Shown here one piece after another: positions 1-10,088 of a stretch of 64,000 nucleotides of DNA. Location: assembly GCA_963697205.1 (NCBI GenBank), contig CAVONB010000013.1, positions 248,001 to 312,000 of the forward strand, read 5' to 3'. The notes below the pieces were generated by a model. It saw only the letters and a list, made by a program, of their open reading frames with translations. It was not told the DNA's origin and ran no database searches. Every line of letters starts with the position of its first letter. The stretch's first letter is position 1. Origin of the DNA: CAVONB01 sp963697205 (GTDB lineage Bacteria > Pseudomonadota > Alphaproteobacteria > Rhizobiales > Hyphomicrobiaceae). The position numbers and the translations under genes were made by a program.

Positions 1-177
1 ACGCGTCACCGCGTTGGCACACGATCCCGCCCCGCGCCCGGCCGCCCGCTTTTTGCGCCTCCCAGCATGAAATCTTTGTAACGAGCCTTGAAGCCGCCGT
101 TGTCCTATTTATCTGTGATCGCTCAGCGCCCGGACTCTGATGTGTTGCCGGGACTACAGGATCGGGAGGGTCCCTCG

Positions 178-615
178 ATGAAGATGAGCCGACGCATCTT
201 TCTTGGCGCCGCGGCGACGACGCCGTTCCAGGCCAAGGAACTGGCGCACGAAGCCGCGCGCAAGCTTTCCGAAGCTTCCACCATGGAGGCCATCGGATCG
301 AGCTATTACTCCGACAGCCTCTACACCGGCATCTCCACGCCGGTCGCCGAAGCACCCATGCGCTCCCTGTGGGATGCGATCAAGGAACTCGGCGTGCCCG
401 ACTGGAAGCAGGAGGATCTGCGCGAGGACGCCCGCCGCAACCGCACGCTGGACCCCGACATCGCCTCCCTGCGCAGCGTCTCCTTGTCTGCAAAAATGCA
501 AATGCAGTGGGACCGCAACTACAACACGCTGGTCAAGCGCGCCCTCCGCCAAACCCAGCTGGAGCGCATGAAACGCGGCTGGTTCGAGAGCAATACCGAC
601 GTGACCGAGTATTAA
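178..615 (+). CDS. Hypothetical protein, 145 aa, with a Tat-like N-terminal motif
   Basis: I do not recognise a family. The ATG at 178 is preferred over the upstream in-frame ATG at 88 because a GGGAGGG ribosome-binding site lies about 8 nt before it. The N-terminus reads MKMSRRIFLGAAATT, which resembles a twin-arginine motif (SRRxFL), but the hydrophobic stretch after it is only about ten residues, short for a working Tat signal. The rest is charged and probably helical, rich in Arg, Asp and aromatic residues and without cysteines. It stands alone before a hairpin terminator and converges with the HlyU-like gene. Existence of the gene is supported by RBS and GC-rich third positions; function is unknown. 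Confidence 0.6.
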   Translation: MKMSRRIFLGAAATTPFQAKELAHEAARKLSEASTMEAIGSSYYSDSLYTGISTPVAEAPMRSLWDAIKELGVPDWKQEDLREDARRNRTLDPDIASLRSVSLSAKMQMQWDRNYNTLVKRALRQTQLERMKRGWFESNTDVTEY

Positions 616-640
616 AACCACCCTGGTCTGCGACCAGAAG

Positions 641-675
641 AGGGCCGTCCCGCCGCGTGTGGGGCGGCCTTCGCC
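641..675 (+). terminator. GC-rich hairpin terminator-like sequence
   Basis: An imperfect stem pairs GGCCGTCCC with GGGGCGGCC around a short loop, followed by TTCGCC. It lies 26 nt after the stop of the preceding gene. The same 3' arm and tail (GGGCGGCCTTCGCC) recur after the exported protein gene near 9060-9095. There is no long T-run, so termination strength is uncertain. Confidence 0.45.
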
Positions 676-764
676 ATTCTGGGCGCTGGTCTCGACGCGC
701 ACGCGCGCAGACGACGCCACGGCGGCAGCAAAGCCGTCCCGAACCGCGCGACGCGCAGCGGGCC

Positions 765-1061
765 TCAGTCGAACACCTGGTCGCCTTGCAGGTCGACGAT
801 CTGGCGCCCCTTGACCAAGGTCGCCGTCGTCGCCGCCTCGATCCCAGCGCACCGATCGGCCCGGATGAAGCGGTGCTCCTTGGCGACCCCATTCACCACC
901 TTCGAGATCACGCCGCAGACCTGATACTGGCCCGCTTCCTCGAACGGCGTCGCCGCGATCGAGAACCCTCTGTGCTGGACGACCTCGGTCGGCTTGGCCG
1001 GCCCGGTCGACGTGTCGCCGCCGCTCTTGCCGCCACCGAACAGGGATTTCAGGAAGGACAT
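765..1061 (-). CDS. HlyU-family protein
   Basis: A 98-residue protein beginning MSFLKSLFGGG, followed by a short Gly/Ser-rich stretch and then the compact HlyU-type domain (motifs such as YQVCGVISK and GRQIVDLQGDQVFD near the C-terminus). In Vibrio HlyU is a transcriptional activator of haemolysin; in alphaproteobacteria this short family is common, but its role is not established. The ATG at 1061 is chosen because the family starts with MSFLKSLF; the open frame extends 12 codons further upstream without family resemblance. It is transcribed divergently from nothing obvious and reads away from the small membrane protein downstream of rpoD. The family call is good; regulatory function is inferred from the family only. 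Confidence 0.72.
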   Translation of the reverse strand: MSFLKSLFGGGKSGGDTSTGPAKPTEVVQHRGFSIAATPFEEAGQYQVCGVISKVVNGVAKEHRFIRADRCAGIEAATTATLVKGRQIVDLQGDQVFD

Positions 1062-1211
1062 GGCAACCTTCTCAATTCGTGTTCTCGGTCCAGGCACGCC
1101 ATCCGTGCCAATCGCTGCCAGCCTAACCGAAGCCGGCGCCGCCCGCGAGCCCTTGCCACAACGGTGAGCCGAAGGCGCACTTGCCGGCGCCCCAAATGCT
1201 TGGCCCCGTAC

Positions 1212-1433
1212 TCAACGGCGAACAGCAATCTTCATTGCCGCCACCAGAAACGGCGCGCCATGCACCAAGAGATCGAAGATGTCGATCGGCCGCCGCAGCG
1301 TGCCCGTGGCGAGCATTCTGAGCTTCTCGACGACATGCGGCTCCGGGAAGAACGGCGCCAACCCCAACGTGAGGCAGGCGACAACAACCAAGCTCCATGG
1401 CAGCTTGTCGAACAGCGCGAGAACGGTTTGCAT
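1212..1433 (-). CDS. Small inner-membrane protein of the 'RND transporter-like' type
   Basis: A 73-residue protein starting MQTVLALFDKLPWS, with one clear membrane segment (LVVVACLTLGLAPFF) and a second hydrophobic stretch near the C-terminus (HGAPFLVAAMKIAV). The motif FxPEPHVVEKLRML with RPIDIFDLLxHG is typical of a small conserved protein often named RND transporter in databases, although it is far too short to be a pump. It sits about 100 nt downstream of rpoD on the same strand of the opposite side and may be read from its own promoter. The start at 1433 fits the family better than the ATG three codons upstream. Biological role unknown. Confidence 0.65.
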   Translation of the reverse strand: MQTVLALFDKLPWSLVVVACLTLGLAPFFPEPHVVEKLRMLATGTLRRPIDIFDLLVHGAPFLVAAMKIAVRR

Positions 1434-1531
1434 CGGTGCCACTGATCGGGAAATGGGGACGGGGTGGGCTCAACCGGAAAGCACACTCCAAAGAGCACGC
1501 CTCAGTCTGCTCCCATCCCCACTTCCTGCCA

Positions 1532-3532
<2,001 letters not shown>

Positions 3533-3885
3533 AGGTCGGCTGTCTCGCTCGATGGGCGCTACGAGGGCGCGGTCGAAAGTTGAGGGCTCAGGCGCGCGGC
3601 GCGGTTGCGATCCTGGCATGGGGTGGCGGCGGTATCGGGACCGGGAGATGGCAGGCAGAACTAGCCGAGACGAACAGTTGTTCGGATCGCGATAGAGTGG
3701 ACCCGCCGATCATCGTCATCGCCTCACGTTCCAGCCGCCAACGTCTGCCTCTCGAGCCTGCCCCGGCCGCCGCGGCGGAATGGGCACAGGACACGAACGG
3801 TCGACGCGGCGCATCAGTCCCGACTCGCGCCACAAGGAGACGCCGGCTCCGCTCGCCAGGGCTCAGCCGTCCACTCTGGGATGGG
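3533..3885 (-). other. Intergenic region between dnaG and rpoD (353 nt)
   Basis: No credible gene is present on either strand; the open frames here are out of phase with neighbouring codon bias. The spacing is long enough for an rpoD promoter read leftward, but I could not point to a convincing -35/-10 pair or to a heat-shock type promoter. Confidence 0.5.
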
Positions 3886-5913
3886 CTAGCCGGAGCCTTC
3901 ACCGTCCGCCTCAATGCTCTCCATATGGGCCAGCAGATGCTTGATCTCGCAGATGCGGGCCCATGCGTCCTCGCTGAACTCGGCCTGATAGGCACGTTCG
4001 GCCGCAGCGAGAGACCTCACCAGACCGGATTGTCGCTCATGCAACGCGAGGGCGTGGCGCCAGCCAGCTTCCACCTCGGTCGTGTCGGCATCCGGCTCGG
4101 AGAAACGATCACTCTTATGTGTAATGGTGCGCTCGACAAGGCTTAGCACCTTACCGAACCCCCCTGCGGTCAATTGGGAACGCAGGCTATCCCTGTCAAG
4201 TGAATTCTCGGTCACATGAAGCGAGAGAATCGCGTCCCTAAGCCGCTCGAGCACCTGTGAGGACAGCGTCAGCTCTGCCACGGTCTCGGCCCAGTCGTCC
4301 AGCAGCCACGGCTGGTTGAGCAGCGCGCGAAGCAGAAGCGCCTCGCGATAGGGAGGGGCTGCCGCCTCGCCTGCGACAATACGGCTGCCCAGCAGCGCAG
4401 CCGACGGTCCGGGCGCGGCAAACCCGCCCCCCGGCCAACCGCCACGCCCCCCGGCCGCGCCGGGTCGCTGTCCACCGCCCTGGCGCTGCCCGCCGCCCTG
4501 GCGCTGCCCGCCGCCATAACCCTGGCCCGGTCGCCCGCTGCGCCAGCCGCCCGCCGGCGGAGCGGGTCGCGTGCCGCCCGATCCGGGCCCCCGCCCGCCT
4601 GACGCCCAAGCGCTCGGCCCCCTAGCGCCGGGGTTGGATGGCATCGTGCCCCAGGCGTCGCCAAGCCGGCGGCGCATGTCGCGCTCATAGTGGCTGCGCA
4701 CCGCCGCATCCGCGATCCGCGCGCACAGCGTGAACACCTGCTGCTCTAGCCGCGCCCGTCGCTCCGGCGTGGTCCAACTGCCGGTACCCCATTCGCGCTC
4801 CCACAGCACGTCCGCCAACGGCCGCGCCCGCGCCAGGATCGCCTCCATGGCGTCCGCGCCATCCTGGCGGATCAGGTCGTCGGGATCGAGGCCATCGGGC
4901 AGGAAGGCGAACACCGCGCTCTGGCCCGGCTTCAGATGAGGCAACATCGTATCGATCGCCCGGAACGCTGCCTTGCGGCCGGCACTGTCGCCGTCGAAGC
5001 ACAGCACCGGCTCCGGAGACATCCGCCACAGCAGGCGTGCCTGATCCTCGGTCAGCGCGGTGCCCAGCGGTGCAACGCTCTCGGCAAACCCTGCCTCCGA
5101 CAGGGCCACCACGTCCATGTACCCCTCCACCGCGATCACCCGGCCGCGATCGAACGCCGCCGGACGCGCCAGATGGGCGTTGTAGAGCAGGGCACCCTTG
5201 TGAAAGAGCGGCGTCTCCGGCGAATTGAGATACTTTGCCGGTGCATCGGGATCGAGCGCGCGACCGCCGAACGCGATGATCCGGCCCTTGGCATCGCCGA
5301 TCGGAAAGATGACACGGTGGCGGAACCGATCGTAGGCGACCGGAATGTCGTCGCCCGCAATCAGCATCCCCGTGGTCACCATCTCCTCGAGCGAGAACCC
5401 CTTGCTCGCCAGGTAGTCCTTGAGCGCATGCCGGCTGCCCGGTGCGTACCCGAGCCGGAAACGCTCCACGGCGGACCGCTGCAGGCCGCGCCGCCCGATG
5501 TAGGCGCGTGCGTCCGCGCCGACGCCGCGCGCCAGGCTATCCTGGAAAAAGCGGCAGGCCTCCTCCATCAATTGGTAGAGGCGCACGCGCGCATCCTGGC
5601 GCTCGTGATCGTGCGCGCTGGGCTGCGGCAGCGAGACGCCGGCTTCCTGGGCGAGCCGCTCCACGGCCTCCGGGAACGTCAGCCCTTCCGTCTTCATCAG
5701 GAACGTAAAGATGTCGCCGTGCTCTCCCGACGCGAAGCAGTGGTAGAAGCCCTTCTGATCGTTGACGAAGAAGGACGGCGTCCGCTCGGTCTTGAACGGG
5801 GACAGGCCGCGAAACTCCCGTCCCGCCCGCTTCAACGCGACGCGCTTGGCCACCACCTGGCTGACTGGCAGCCGGGCCCGGATGTCGTCGAGGATGTCCG
5901 GCGGGTAGCGCAT
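3886..5913 (-). CDS. dnaG: DNA primase DnaG
   Basis: Makes the RNA primers for DNA replication; works with the replicative helicase. The protein is about 675 aa from the ATG at 5913 (MRYPPDILDDIRARLPVSQVV), the usual alphaproteobacterial start; a further in-frame ATG lies seven codons upstream. The N-terminal zinc-ribbon fold is recognisable at about residues 25-70, but most zinc ligands are gone (FRGLSPFK and FYHCFASG where CPFH and CxxC are expected). The Toprim core is intact, with EGYMDV near residue 262 and FDGDSAGRKAA near 303. A long Gly/Gln/Arg-rich linker precedes the helicase-interacting C-terminal domain. Neighbours yqeY and rpoD are the classic macromolecular-synthesis context. 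Confidence 0.95.
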   Translation of the reverse strand: MRYPPDILDDIRARLPVSQVVAKRVALKRAGREFRGLSPFKTERTPSFFVNDQKGFYHCFASGEHGDIFTFLMKTEGLTFPEAVERLAQEAGVSLPQPSAHDHERQDARVRLYQLMEEACRFFQDSLARGVGADARAYIGRRGLQRSAVERFRLGYAPGSRHALKDYLASKGFSLEEMVTTGMLIAGDDIPVAYDRFRHRVIFPIGDAKGRIIAFGGRALDPDAPAKYLNSPETPLFHKGALLYNAHLARPAAFDRGRVIAVEGYMDVVALSEAGFAESVAPLGTALTEDQARLLWRMSPEPVLCFDGDSAGRKAAFRAIDTMLPHLKPGQSAVFAFLPDGLDPDDLIRQDGADAMEAILARARPLADVLWEREWGTGSWTTPERRARLEQQVFTLCARIADAAVRSHYERDMRRRLGDAWGTMPSNPGARGPSAWASGGRGPGSGGTRPAPPAGGWRSGRPGQGYGGGQRQGGGQRQGGGQRPGAAGGRGGWPGGGFAAPGPSAALLGSRIVAGEAAAPPYREALLLRALLNQPWLLDDWAETVAELTLSSQVLERLRDAILSLHVTENSLDRDSLRSQLTAGGFGKVLSLVERTITHKSDRFSEPDADTTEVEAGWRHALALHERQSGLVRSLAAAERAYQAEFSEDAWARICEIKHLLAHMESIEADGEGSG
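4470..4520 (-). repeat. In-gene 18-nt tandem repeat encoding GGGQRQ units in DnaG
   Basis: Two near-perfect copies and a third diverged copy of an 18-nt unit encode GGGQRQ-GGGQRQ-GGGQRP inside the linker of DnaG, within a longer Gly/Arg/Pro-rich tract spanning about 4400-4600. The linker is not part of the conserved primase core and such repeats can change copy number. Confidence 0.7.
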
Positions 5914-6072
5914 GAACGCCTTCAGGGATGGCACGGCACCAGTCCGGCCGCATCACCGTCAGACTAGGTGATTCGCACCACCCACAGCGCACACCTTCCG
6001 CCCGCTCCCCGTTTCCCACACCCCCTCGCGCGGCCCCATCTAGCCGGACGCGGCGGCGGCCCCGATCGCGCA

Positions 6073-6535
6073 TCAGCCCGACAAACGCCCCTTCACGAGC
6101 CCGCTCGCCTTGCCGAAGTCCATCACGCTGCCGTGCTTCTGCTTCAGCACGCCCATCACCTTGCCCATGTCCTTGACCGCCGCGGCGCCGGTTTCCGCGA
6201 TCGCGGCGTCGATCGCCGCCGCCATCTGCGCCTCGTCCATCTGTTGAGGCAGATAGCTCTCGATGACGGCGATCTCGTCCTCCTCCTTCGCCGCCAGTTC
6301 CGGGCGGTTGCCCTGCTGGTACTGAGTCGACCGAATCGCGGCGCTGCTTGACCATCTTCTGCAGCACCTGGATGACGTCGGCCTCCGTCAGCGCCCCGCC
6401 TCCGGCCGGTGCGCCCTGACCGATCCCCAGCTCCCGATCCTTCAGCGCCGCCGTGATCAGACGGAGCGTGGCCAGCCGCGCCTTGTCGCCGCTCTTCATG
6501 GCCGCCTTGACGTCCTCGTTGATCTTCTCGCGCAT
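6073..6535 (-). CDS. GatB/YqeY-domain protein, frame broken by one extra base
   Basis: A YqeY-type protein, related to the tail domain of the GatB amidotransferase subunit and normally about 150 aa. The ATG at 6535 begins MREKINEDVKAAMKSGDKA, with the family motif LRLITAALKDRE. The frame is lost after KMVKQRRDSVD: removing the base at about 6325 restores YQQGNRPELAAKEEDEI and the remainder to DFGKASGLVKGRLSG and a TGA at 6073-6075. Total length is 463 nt, exactly one more than a multiple of three. It precedes dnaG on the same strand, its usual neighbour. The family call is strong; whether the lesion is real or a sequence error cannot be decided here. Confidence 0.85.
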
Positions 6536-6709
6536 GGTCTCGTCTCCTCGTGAACTTGTTGTCAGGGCTGGCACGCCGGCCGCGACGACGGGTGTCCTGC
6601 ACAACTCCAACCGTCGCTGGTCTGAGCCCCGGGGCCACAGCCGCCGCAGGCATGGCACACGGATTGCATTTCCTGGTCTCGTAGTCCCGATAGTGAACAC
6701 AGGCCCAGA

Positions 6710-6883
6710 ATGATGCGACGAGCGATTGCATTCCGGCATGACGAGCGCGGCACGACGGCTATTGAATACGCCGTGATCGCCAGTCTCGCCAGCATAGCGA
6801 TCGTTGTCAGCGCCGACCTCGTCGGCATCAACGTGGGCGCCCTGTTCCAGCAGGTCTTGGACGGGTTCGCCATCGCCGACTGA
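6710..6883 (+). CDS. Flp/Fap-family type IVb pilin, 57 aa
   Basis: A small gene with two adjacent ATG codons (6710 and 6713). The protein has a short basic leader (MMRRAIAFRHDERG), then TTAIEYAVIASLASIAIVV, the hallmark of Flp-type prepilins: cleavage by a TadV-like prepilin peptidase would fall after the Gly, leaving Thr+1 and the invariant Glu+5. One hydrophobic helix follows and the C-terminus is short. Flp pilins polymerise into adhesive Tad pili. No tad or cpa assembly genes are nearby, so it would need a machinery encoded elsewhere. It lies between the minus-strand yqeY and plus-strand carA. Start choice between the two ATGs is open. Confidence 0.8.
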   Translation: MMRRAIAFRHDERGTTAIEYAVIASLASIAIVVSADLVGINVGALFQQVLDGFAIAD

Positions 6884-7028
6884 GCGCCCGGTCCGCCAGA
6901 CCCATCGATTCTCACGCCCACTCACCTGCGGGCATGCGCACGGCCGCTCGTCTGGGCGTCCCCGGCGCCCGAAGCCGCCCGCCGTGTGGACATCGTTCGC
7001 ACCGTCGCCCACCCGCCGCCGAGCGGTG

Positions 7029-7057
7029 TTGACCCTTGCGCGGGCATCTCCTAGGTT
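7029..7057 (+). promoter_or_regulatory. Candidate sigma-70 promoter for carA
   Basis: TTGACC and TAGGTT are separated by exactly 17 nt and lie about 95 nt upstream of the carA start. The -35 matches five of six consensus positions; the -10 is weaker. No attenuator or pyrimidine-responsive element was recognised in the leader. Confidence 0.5.
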
Positions 7058-7151
7058 CCGCGCCGACTGAGACACTGGTACATGCCACCATGTGCGGCCG
7101 GCAGTGCGCACGGCGGCCGCCATCCAGTGAAAACCCGACCGGAGGCTAACT

Positions 7152-8372
7152 TTGACGGCGACGAGCGATGCCGCGCGCGGCACTGACGGCTGGCAGGAAA
7201 CGCGGCCCACCGCGCGCCTGGTTCTCGCCGATGGACGCGTGATCTCTGGCATGGGCATCGGCGCCACCGGCAGCGCCGTGGGTGAGGTGTGCTTCAACAC
7301 GGCCATGACCGGCTACCAGGAGATCCTGACCGATCCCTCCTATGCCGGCCAGATCATCACCTTCACGTTTCCCCATATCGGCAACATCGGCACCAACGTC
7401 GAGGACACCGAGACCTCCAATCTCGCCATGCGCTCGGGCGTGCGCGGCTGCGTGCTGCGCGCCAGCGTCACAGATCCCTCCAACTACCGCGCCATGGAGC
7501 CGCTCGACCGGTGGCTGAAGGCGCGCGGAATCATCGGCATCGTGGGCGTCGACACGCGCGCGCTCACCGCCGAGATCCGCACCAGCGGCATGCCCAACGG
7601 CGTCATCGCCCACGAGCCCTCCGGTCAATTCGATCTCGACGCCTTGAAAGCCCAGGCTGCCGCCTGGCCGGGATTGGAGGGCGCCGACCTCGTACCCGAC
7701 GTCACCAGCGGCCAGAGCTACACCTGGGACGAGACGCGCTGGGTCTGGAACCAGGGCTATGGCCGCCAGGAGAACCCCGAGGTCCACGTCGTCGCCATCG
7801 ACTACGGCCTGAAGCGCAACATCCTGCGCTGTCTGGCCTCCGCCGGCTGCAAAGTGACCGTGCTGCCCGCGACCGCCAAGGCCGAGGACGTGCTCGCGCG
7901 CAAGCCCGATGGCGTGTTCCTGTCCAACGGGCCCGGCGATCCCGCGGCGACCGGCGCCTATGCCGTGCCCGAGATCAAGAAGCTGATCGACACGGGACTG
8001 CCGATGTTCGGCATCTGCCTCGGCCACCAGATGCTCGGCCTGGCGCTCGGCGCGCGCACCCACAAGATGAAGCAGGGTCACCACGGCGCCAATCACCCGG
8101 TCAAGGACCACACCACCGGCAAGGTCGAGATCACCTCGATGAACCATGGGTTCGCCGTCGACCGCGACACACTGCCGGCCGGCGTGAAGGAAACCCACGT
8201 CTCCCTGTTCGACGGCTCCAACTGCGGCCTCTCCCTCGAAGGAAAGCCGGTGTTCTCGGTGCAGTACCATCCCGAGGCGAGCCCCGGCCCGCAGGACAGC
8301 CACTATCTCTTCACCCGCTTCGTCAATCTGATCCGCGCTGCCAAGGGGCTGCCCGCCGCCGCCGAGCGCTGA
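7152..8372 (+). CDS. carA: Carbamoyl-phosphate synthase small subunit CarA, TTG start
   Basis: The glutaminase subunit of carbamoyl-phosphate synthase, which supplies ammonia to CarB for pyrimidine and arginine synthesis. The protein is 406 aa: an N-terminal small-chain domain (LVLADGRVISGMGIGATG, then NTAMTGYQEILTDPSY) and a class I glutamine amidotransferase domain with FGICLGHQMLG (nucleophile Cys289) and QYHPEASPGP (His373, Glu375). The start is a TTG preceded by GGAGG at suitable distance; no in-frame ATG or GTG fits the family N-terminus better. A candidate promoter lies upstream and a clear intrinsic terminator follows, so carA seems to be monocistronic here, with carB elsewhere. Confidence 0.96.
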   Translation: MTATSDAARGTDGWQETRPTARLVLADGRVISGMGIGATGSAVGEVCFNTAMTGYQEILTDPSYAGQIITFTFPHIGNIGTNVEDTETSNLAMRSGVRGCVLRASVTDPSNYRAMEPLDRWLKARGIIGIVGVDTRALTAEIRTSGMPNGVIAHEPSGQFDLDALKAQAAAWPGLEGADLVPDVTSGQSYTWDETRWVWNQGYGRQENPEVHVVAIDYGLKRNILRCLASAGCKVTVLPATAKAEDVLARKPDGVFLSNGPGDPAATGAYAVPEIKKLIDTGLPMFGICLGHQMLGLALGARTHKMKQGHHGANHPVKDHTTGKVEITSMNHGFAVDRDTLPAGVKETHVSLFDGSNCGLSLEGKPVFSVQYHPEASPGPQDSHYLFTRFVNLIRAAKGLPAAAER

Positions 8373-8413
8373 CGCGCCTGCCGGCGCTGTGATCGACGAC
8401 CACGTGTGACGAT

Positions 8414-8440
8414 AAGGCCACCCGGTGGGTGGCCTTTTTC
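8414..8440 (+). terminator. Rho-independent terminator of carA
   Basis: A stem AAGGCCACCC / GGGTGGCCTT with a two- to four-base loop is followed by a T-run (CCTTTTTC). It lies about 42 nt after the carA stop codon. Confidence 0.85.
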
Positions 8441-8611
8441 GTGCGCGCAGACGGCACGCGAACCACGCCACGAAGATGAACGCCAGCCCAACGAACGCTT
8501 CAGATCCGGTTCAAGGCCGATCGGTCATTGTCTCCTCAAGTTGCCGGCAAGAAGCCGGAGCTCAGAGGCGAACGACAGACATCGCCAACCACTGGAACAG
8601 GAGCCACGTTC

Positions 8612-9022
8612 ATGAAGGTCTCGACCATTCTCGCCGGTGCCGCCGTTGCAATGACCGCTGCCCTTGCCGTGACGCCGGCCTCCGCCGACATCATCGACCG
8701 GCGCCAGGCCAATCAGGCCCAGCGCATCGATCAGGGCATCCGCTCGGGCCAGCTCACCCGCGCCGAGGCTGCAAAGCTCAAGGCCCAGCAGGCCTACATC
8801 CGCGATCTCGAGCGCAAGGCCGAGCGCGACGGCCGCGTCACCCGGGCAGAGAAAGCCCGCATCCAGGCCGCCCAGAACGCAGCCAGCCGTTCGATCTACG
8901 TCGAGAAGCACGACGCCCAGAGCCGCAACCGCTTCTCAAACCGCTTCTCCAACCGTTGGAGCCTCGGCCGCAACCAATCCAACAACGAGCGTCGCGGCCT
9001 GTGGTTCTGGTGGAAGCGCTGA
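8612..9022 (+). CDS. Exported, helical, highly charged protein, 136 aa
   Basis: Starts at the ATG at 8612, with AGGAG 8 nt upstream. The N-terminus MKVSTILAGAAVAMTAALAV ends in TPASADI, a typical Sec signal peptide with an AxA-like cleavage site. The mature part is helical and rich in Arg, Gln and Ala, with two related segments (RRQANQAQRIDQGIRSGQLT and the ERDGRVTRAEKARIQAAQN region) resembling a duplicated helical hairpin. The C-terminus carries RFSNRFSNRW and ends LWFWWKR, an unusual aromatic/basic tail. No enzymatic motif is visible. A role in the periplasm or at the outer membrane is inferred from the signal peptide only. A hairpin terminator follows. Confidence 0.72.
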   Translation: MKVSTILAGAAVAMTAALAVTPASADIIDRRQANQAQRIDQGIRSGQLTRAEAAKLKAQQAYIRDLERKAERDGRVTRAEKARIQAAQNAASRSIYVEKHDAQSRNRFSNRFSNRWSLGRNQSNNERRGLWFWWKR

Positions 9023-9055
9023 TCGAAGAACCCACCACTCTCCGTCTGTGACACG

Positions 9056-9098
9056 GCAGGGCCGCTCCCATCCCCCGGGGGGCGGCCTTCGCCGTTTC
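9056..9098 (+). terminator. GC-rich hairpin, terminator-like
   Basis: GGCCGCTCCC pairs imperfectly with GGGGGGCGGCC and is followed by TTCGCCGTTTC. The 3' arm and tail duplicate those of the hairpin at 641-675. It lies between the convergent exported-protein and glycosyltransferase genes and could serve either. Confidence 0.5.
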
Positions 9099-9117
9099 GG
9101 CTGCGCGAACGAGCTGG

Positions 9118-10059
9118 TCAGGTCCCGCCAGCGTCGAGCCGAACAGCGATGAGTTCACCGCGCCGCGCTGCAGCCCGATCGTAACCGTGCCCACGCATCA
9201 AGCCGGTCCAGGCACCGCGATGCTTGCGCACCATCAGATCCGCCTCCCGTCCGACGCGCCCTCTGCGCAGTCCCAGCGCCAGCAACGCACGCCCCGCAAC
9301 CCCCCGCGCCGCATACGAGGCAAGATAGATGCCCAGCGCCGAAAGGCGCCCGTGTAGCATCGTCTCCACCGCAATCTTGTTGCACGCCGCCGCCTCCGCG
9401 AACGTCGGAAGGTCGCGCTCTGCCGCCCGGTCAATCTCCTCAGGCGGCGGCGCGCGCACCACCGCGCGATTCGCATAGATCGCCTTGGCGCCCGATCGCC
9501 GGCACGCCAGAAAAAATTCGCGATCCTCGAATCCTACGAGGTCGAGCCGCGGATCGAATCGCACCCCCGCGTCCTCAGCCAGCCACCGCCGAAACGCGAC
9601 GTTATAGGTGCCAACCGCCTTGCGCACGGCTGCACCATCGCCGGACGTGCGCCGCGCCCGCCCGCTCACCTCGACCGTGTTGCCTTGCAGGACGCTCGCG
9701 TCGTGAGCCACGAACGCATCTGCATAGACCTTGACGAGATCGGGACTCACGCGCCAATCATCATCGACGAACACGAGCGTATCCGCCGGCGTCGTCAGTG
9801 CCGTGCGGATGGCGGCATTGCGAATCGAGCTATAGCCGCGCCGTGGCTCGTGAACGTAGGCGATCGCAACGCCGGCCGCCGTGGCCGCATCTCGGATGAA
9901 CGCTTCCTGGGATTGGGGATTGTTATCGGCAACCACGATGGCAATGGAGCCGCCCGCTACGGCCTCCAGGCCCGCCAGCGCCCGCAACGCGCCCGTGATG
10001 CACTTCGGTCGATCCCGCGTACACACCATCACGGCGAAATGGACAGGCGCTGACGGCAT
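9118..10059 (-). CDS. Family 2 glycosyltransferase
   Basis: A 313-aa GT-A fold glycosyltransferase. The N-terminal nucleotide-sugar binding strand reads VHFAVMVCTRDRPKCI, followed by IAIVVADNN and the metal-binding motif VFVDDDWRVSP near residue 93. GFEDREFF near 190 is the acceptor-side acidic motif usual in family 2 enzymes. There is no membrane segment, so it would act in the cytoplasm on a lipid- or protein-linked acceptor. It lies 29 nt downstream of another sugar-transferase-like gene on the same strand, suggesting a two-gene operon for a surface glycan. The exact donor and acceptor cannot be told from sequence. Confidence 0.85.
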   Translation of the reverse strand: MPSAPVHFAVMVCTRDRPKCITGALRALAGLEAVAGGSIAIVVADNNPQSQEAFIRDAATAAGVAIAYVHEPRRGYSSIRNAAIRTALTTPADTLVFVDDDWRVSPDLVKVYADAFVAHDASVLQGNTVEVSGRARRTSGDGAAVRKAVGTYNVAFRRWLAEDAGVRFDPRLDLVGFEDREFFLACRRSGAKAIYANRAVVRAPPPEEIDRAAERDLPTFAEAAACNKIAVETMLHGRLSALGIYLASYAARGVAGRALLALGLRRGRVGREADLMVRKHRGAWTGLMRGHGYDRAAARRGELIAVRLDAGGT

Positions 10060-10088
10060 CTACGCTCCCGACGTCTGGAAGGTCGCGT

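Noticed and set aside
7146..8471. A 441-codon open frame on the minus strand over carA
   Set aside because: Shadow of carA; the sense frame has complete CarA motifs and a ribosome-binding site.
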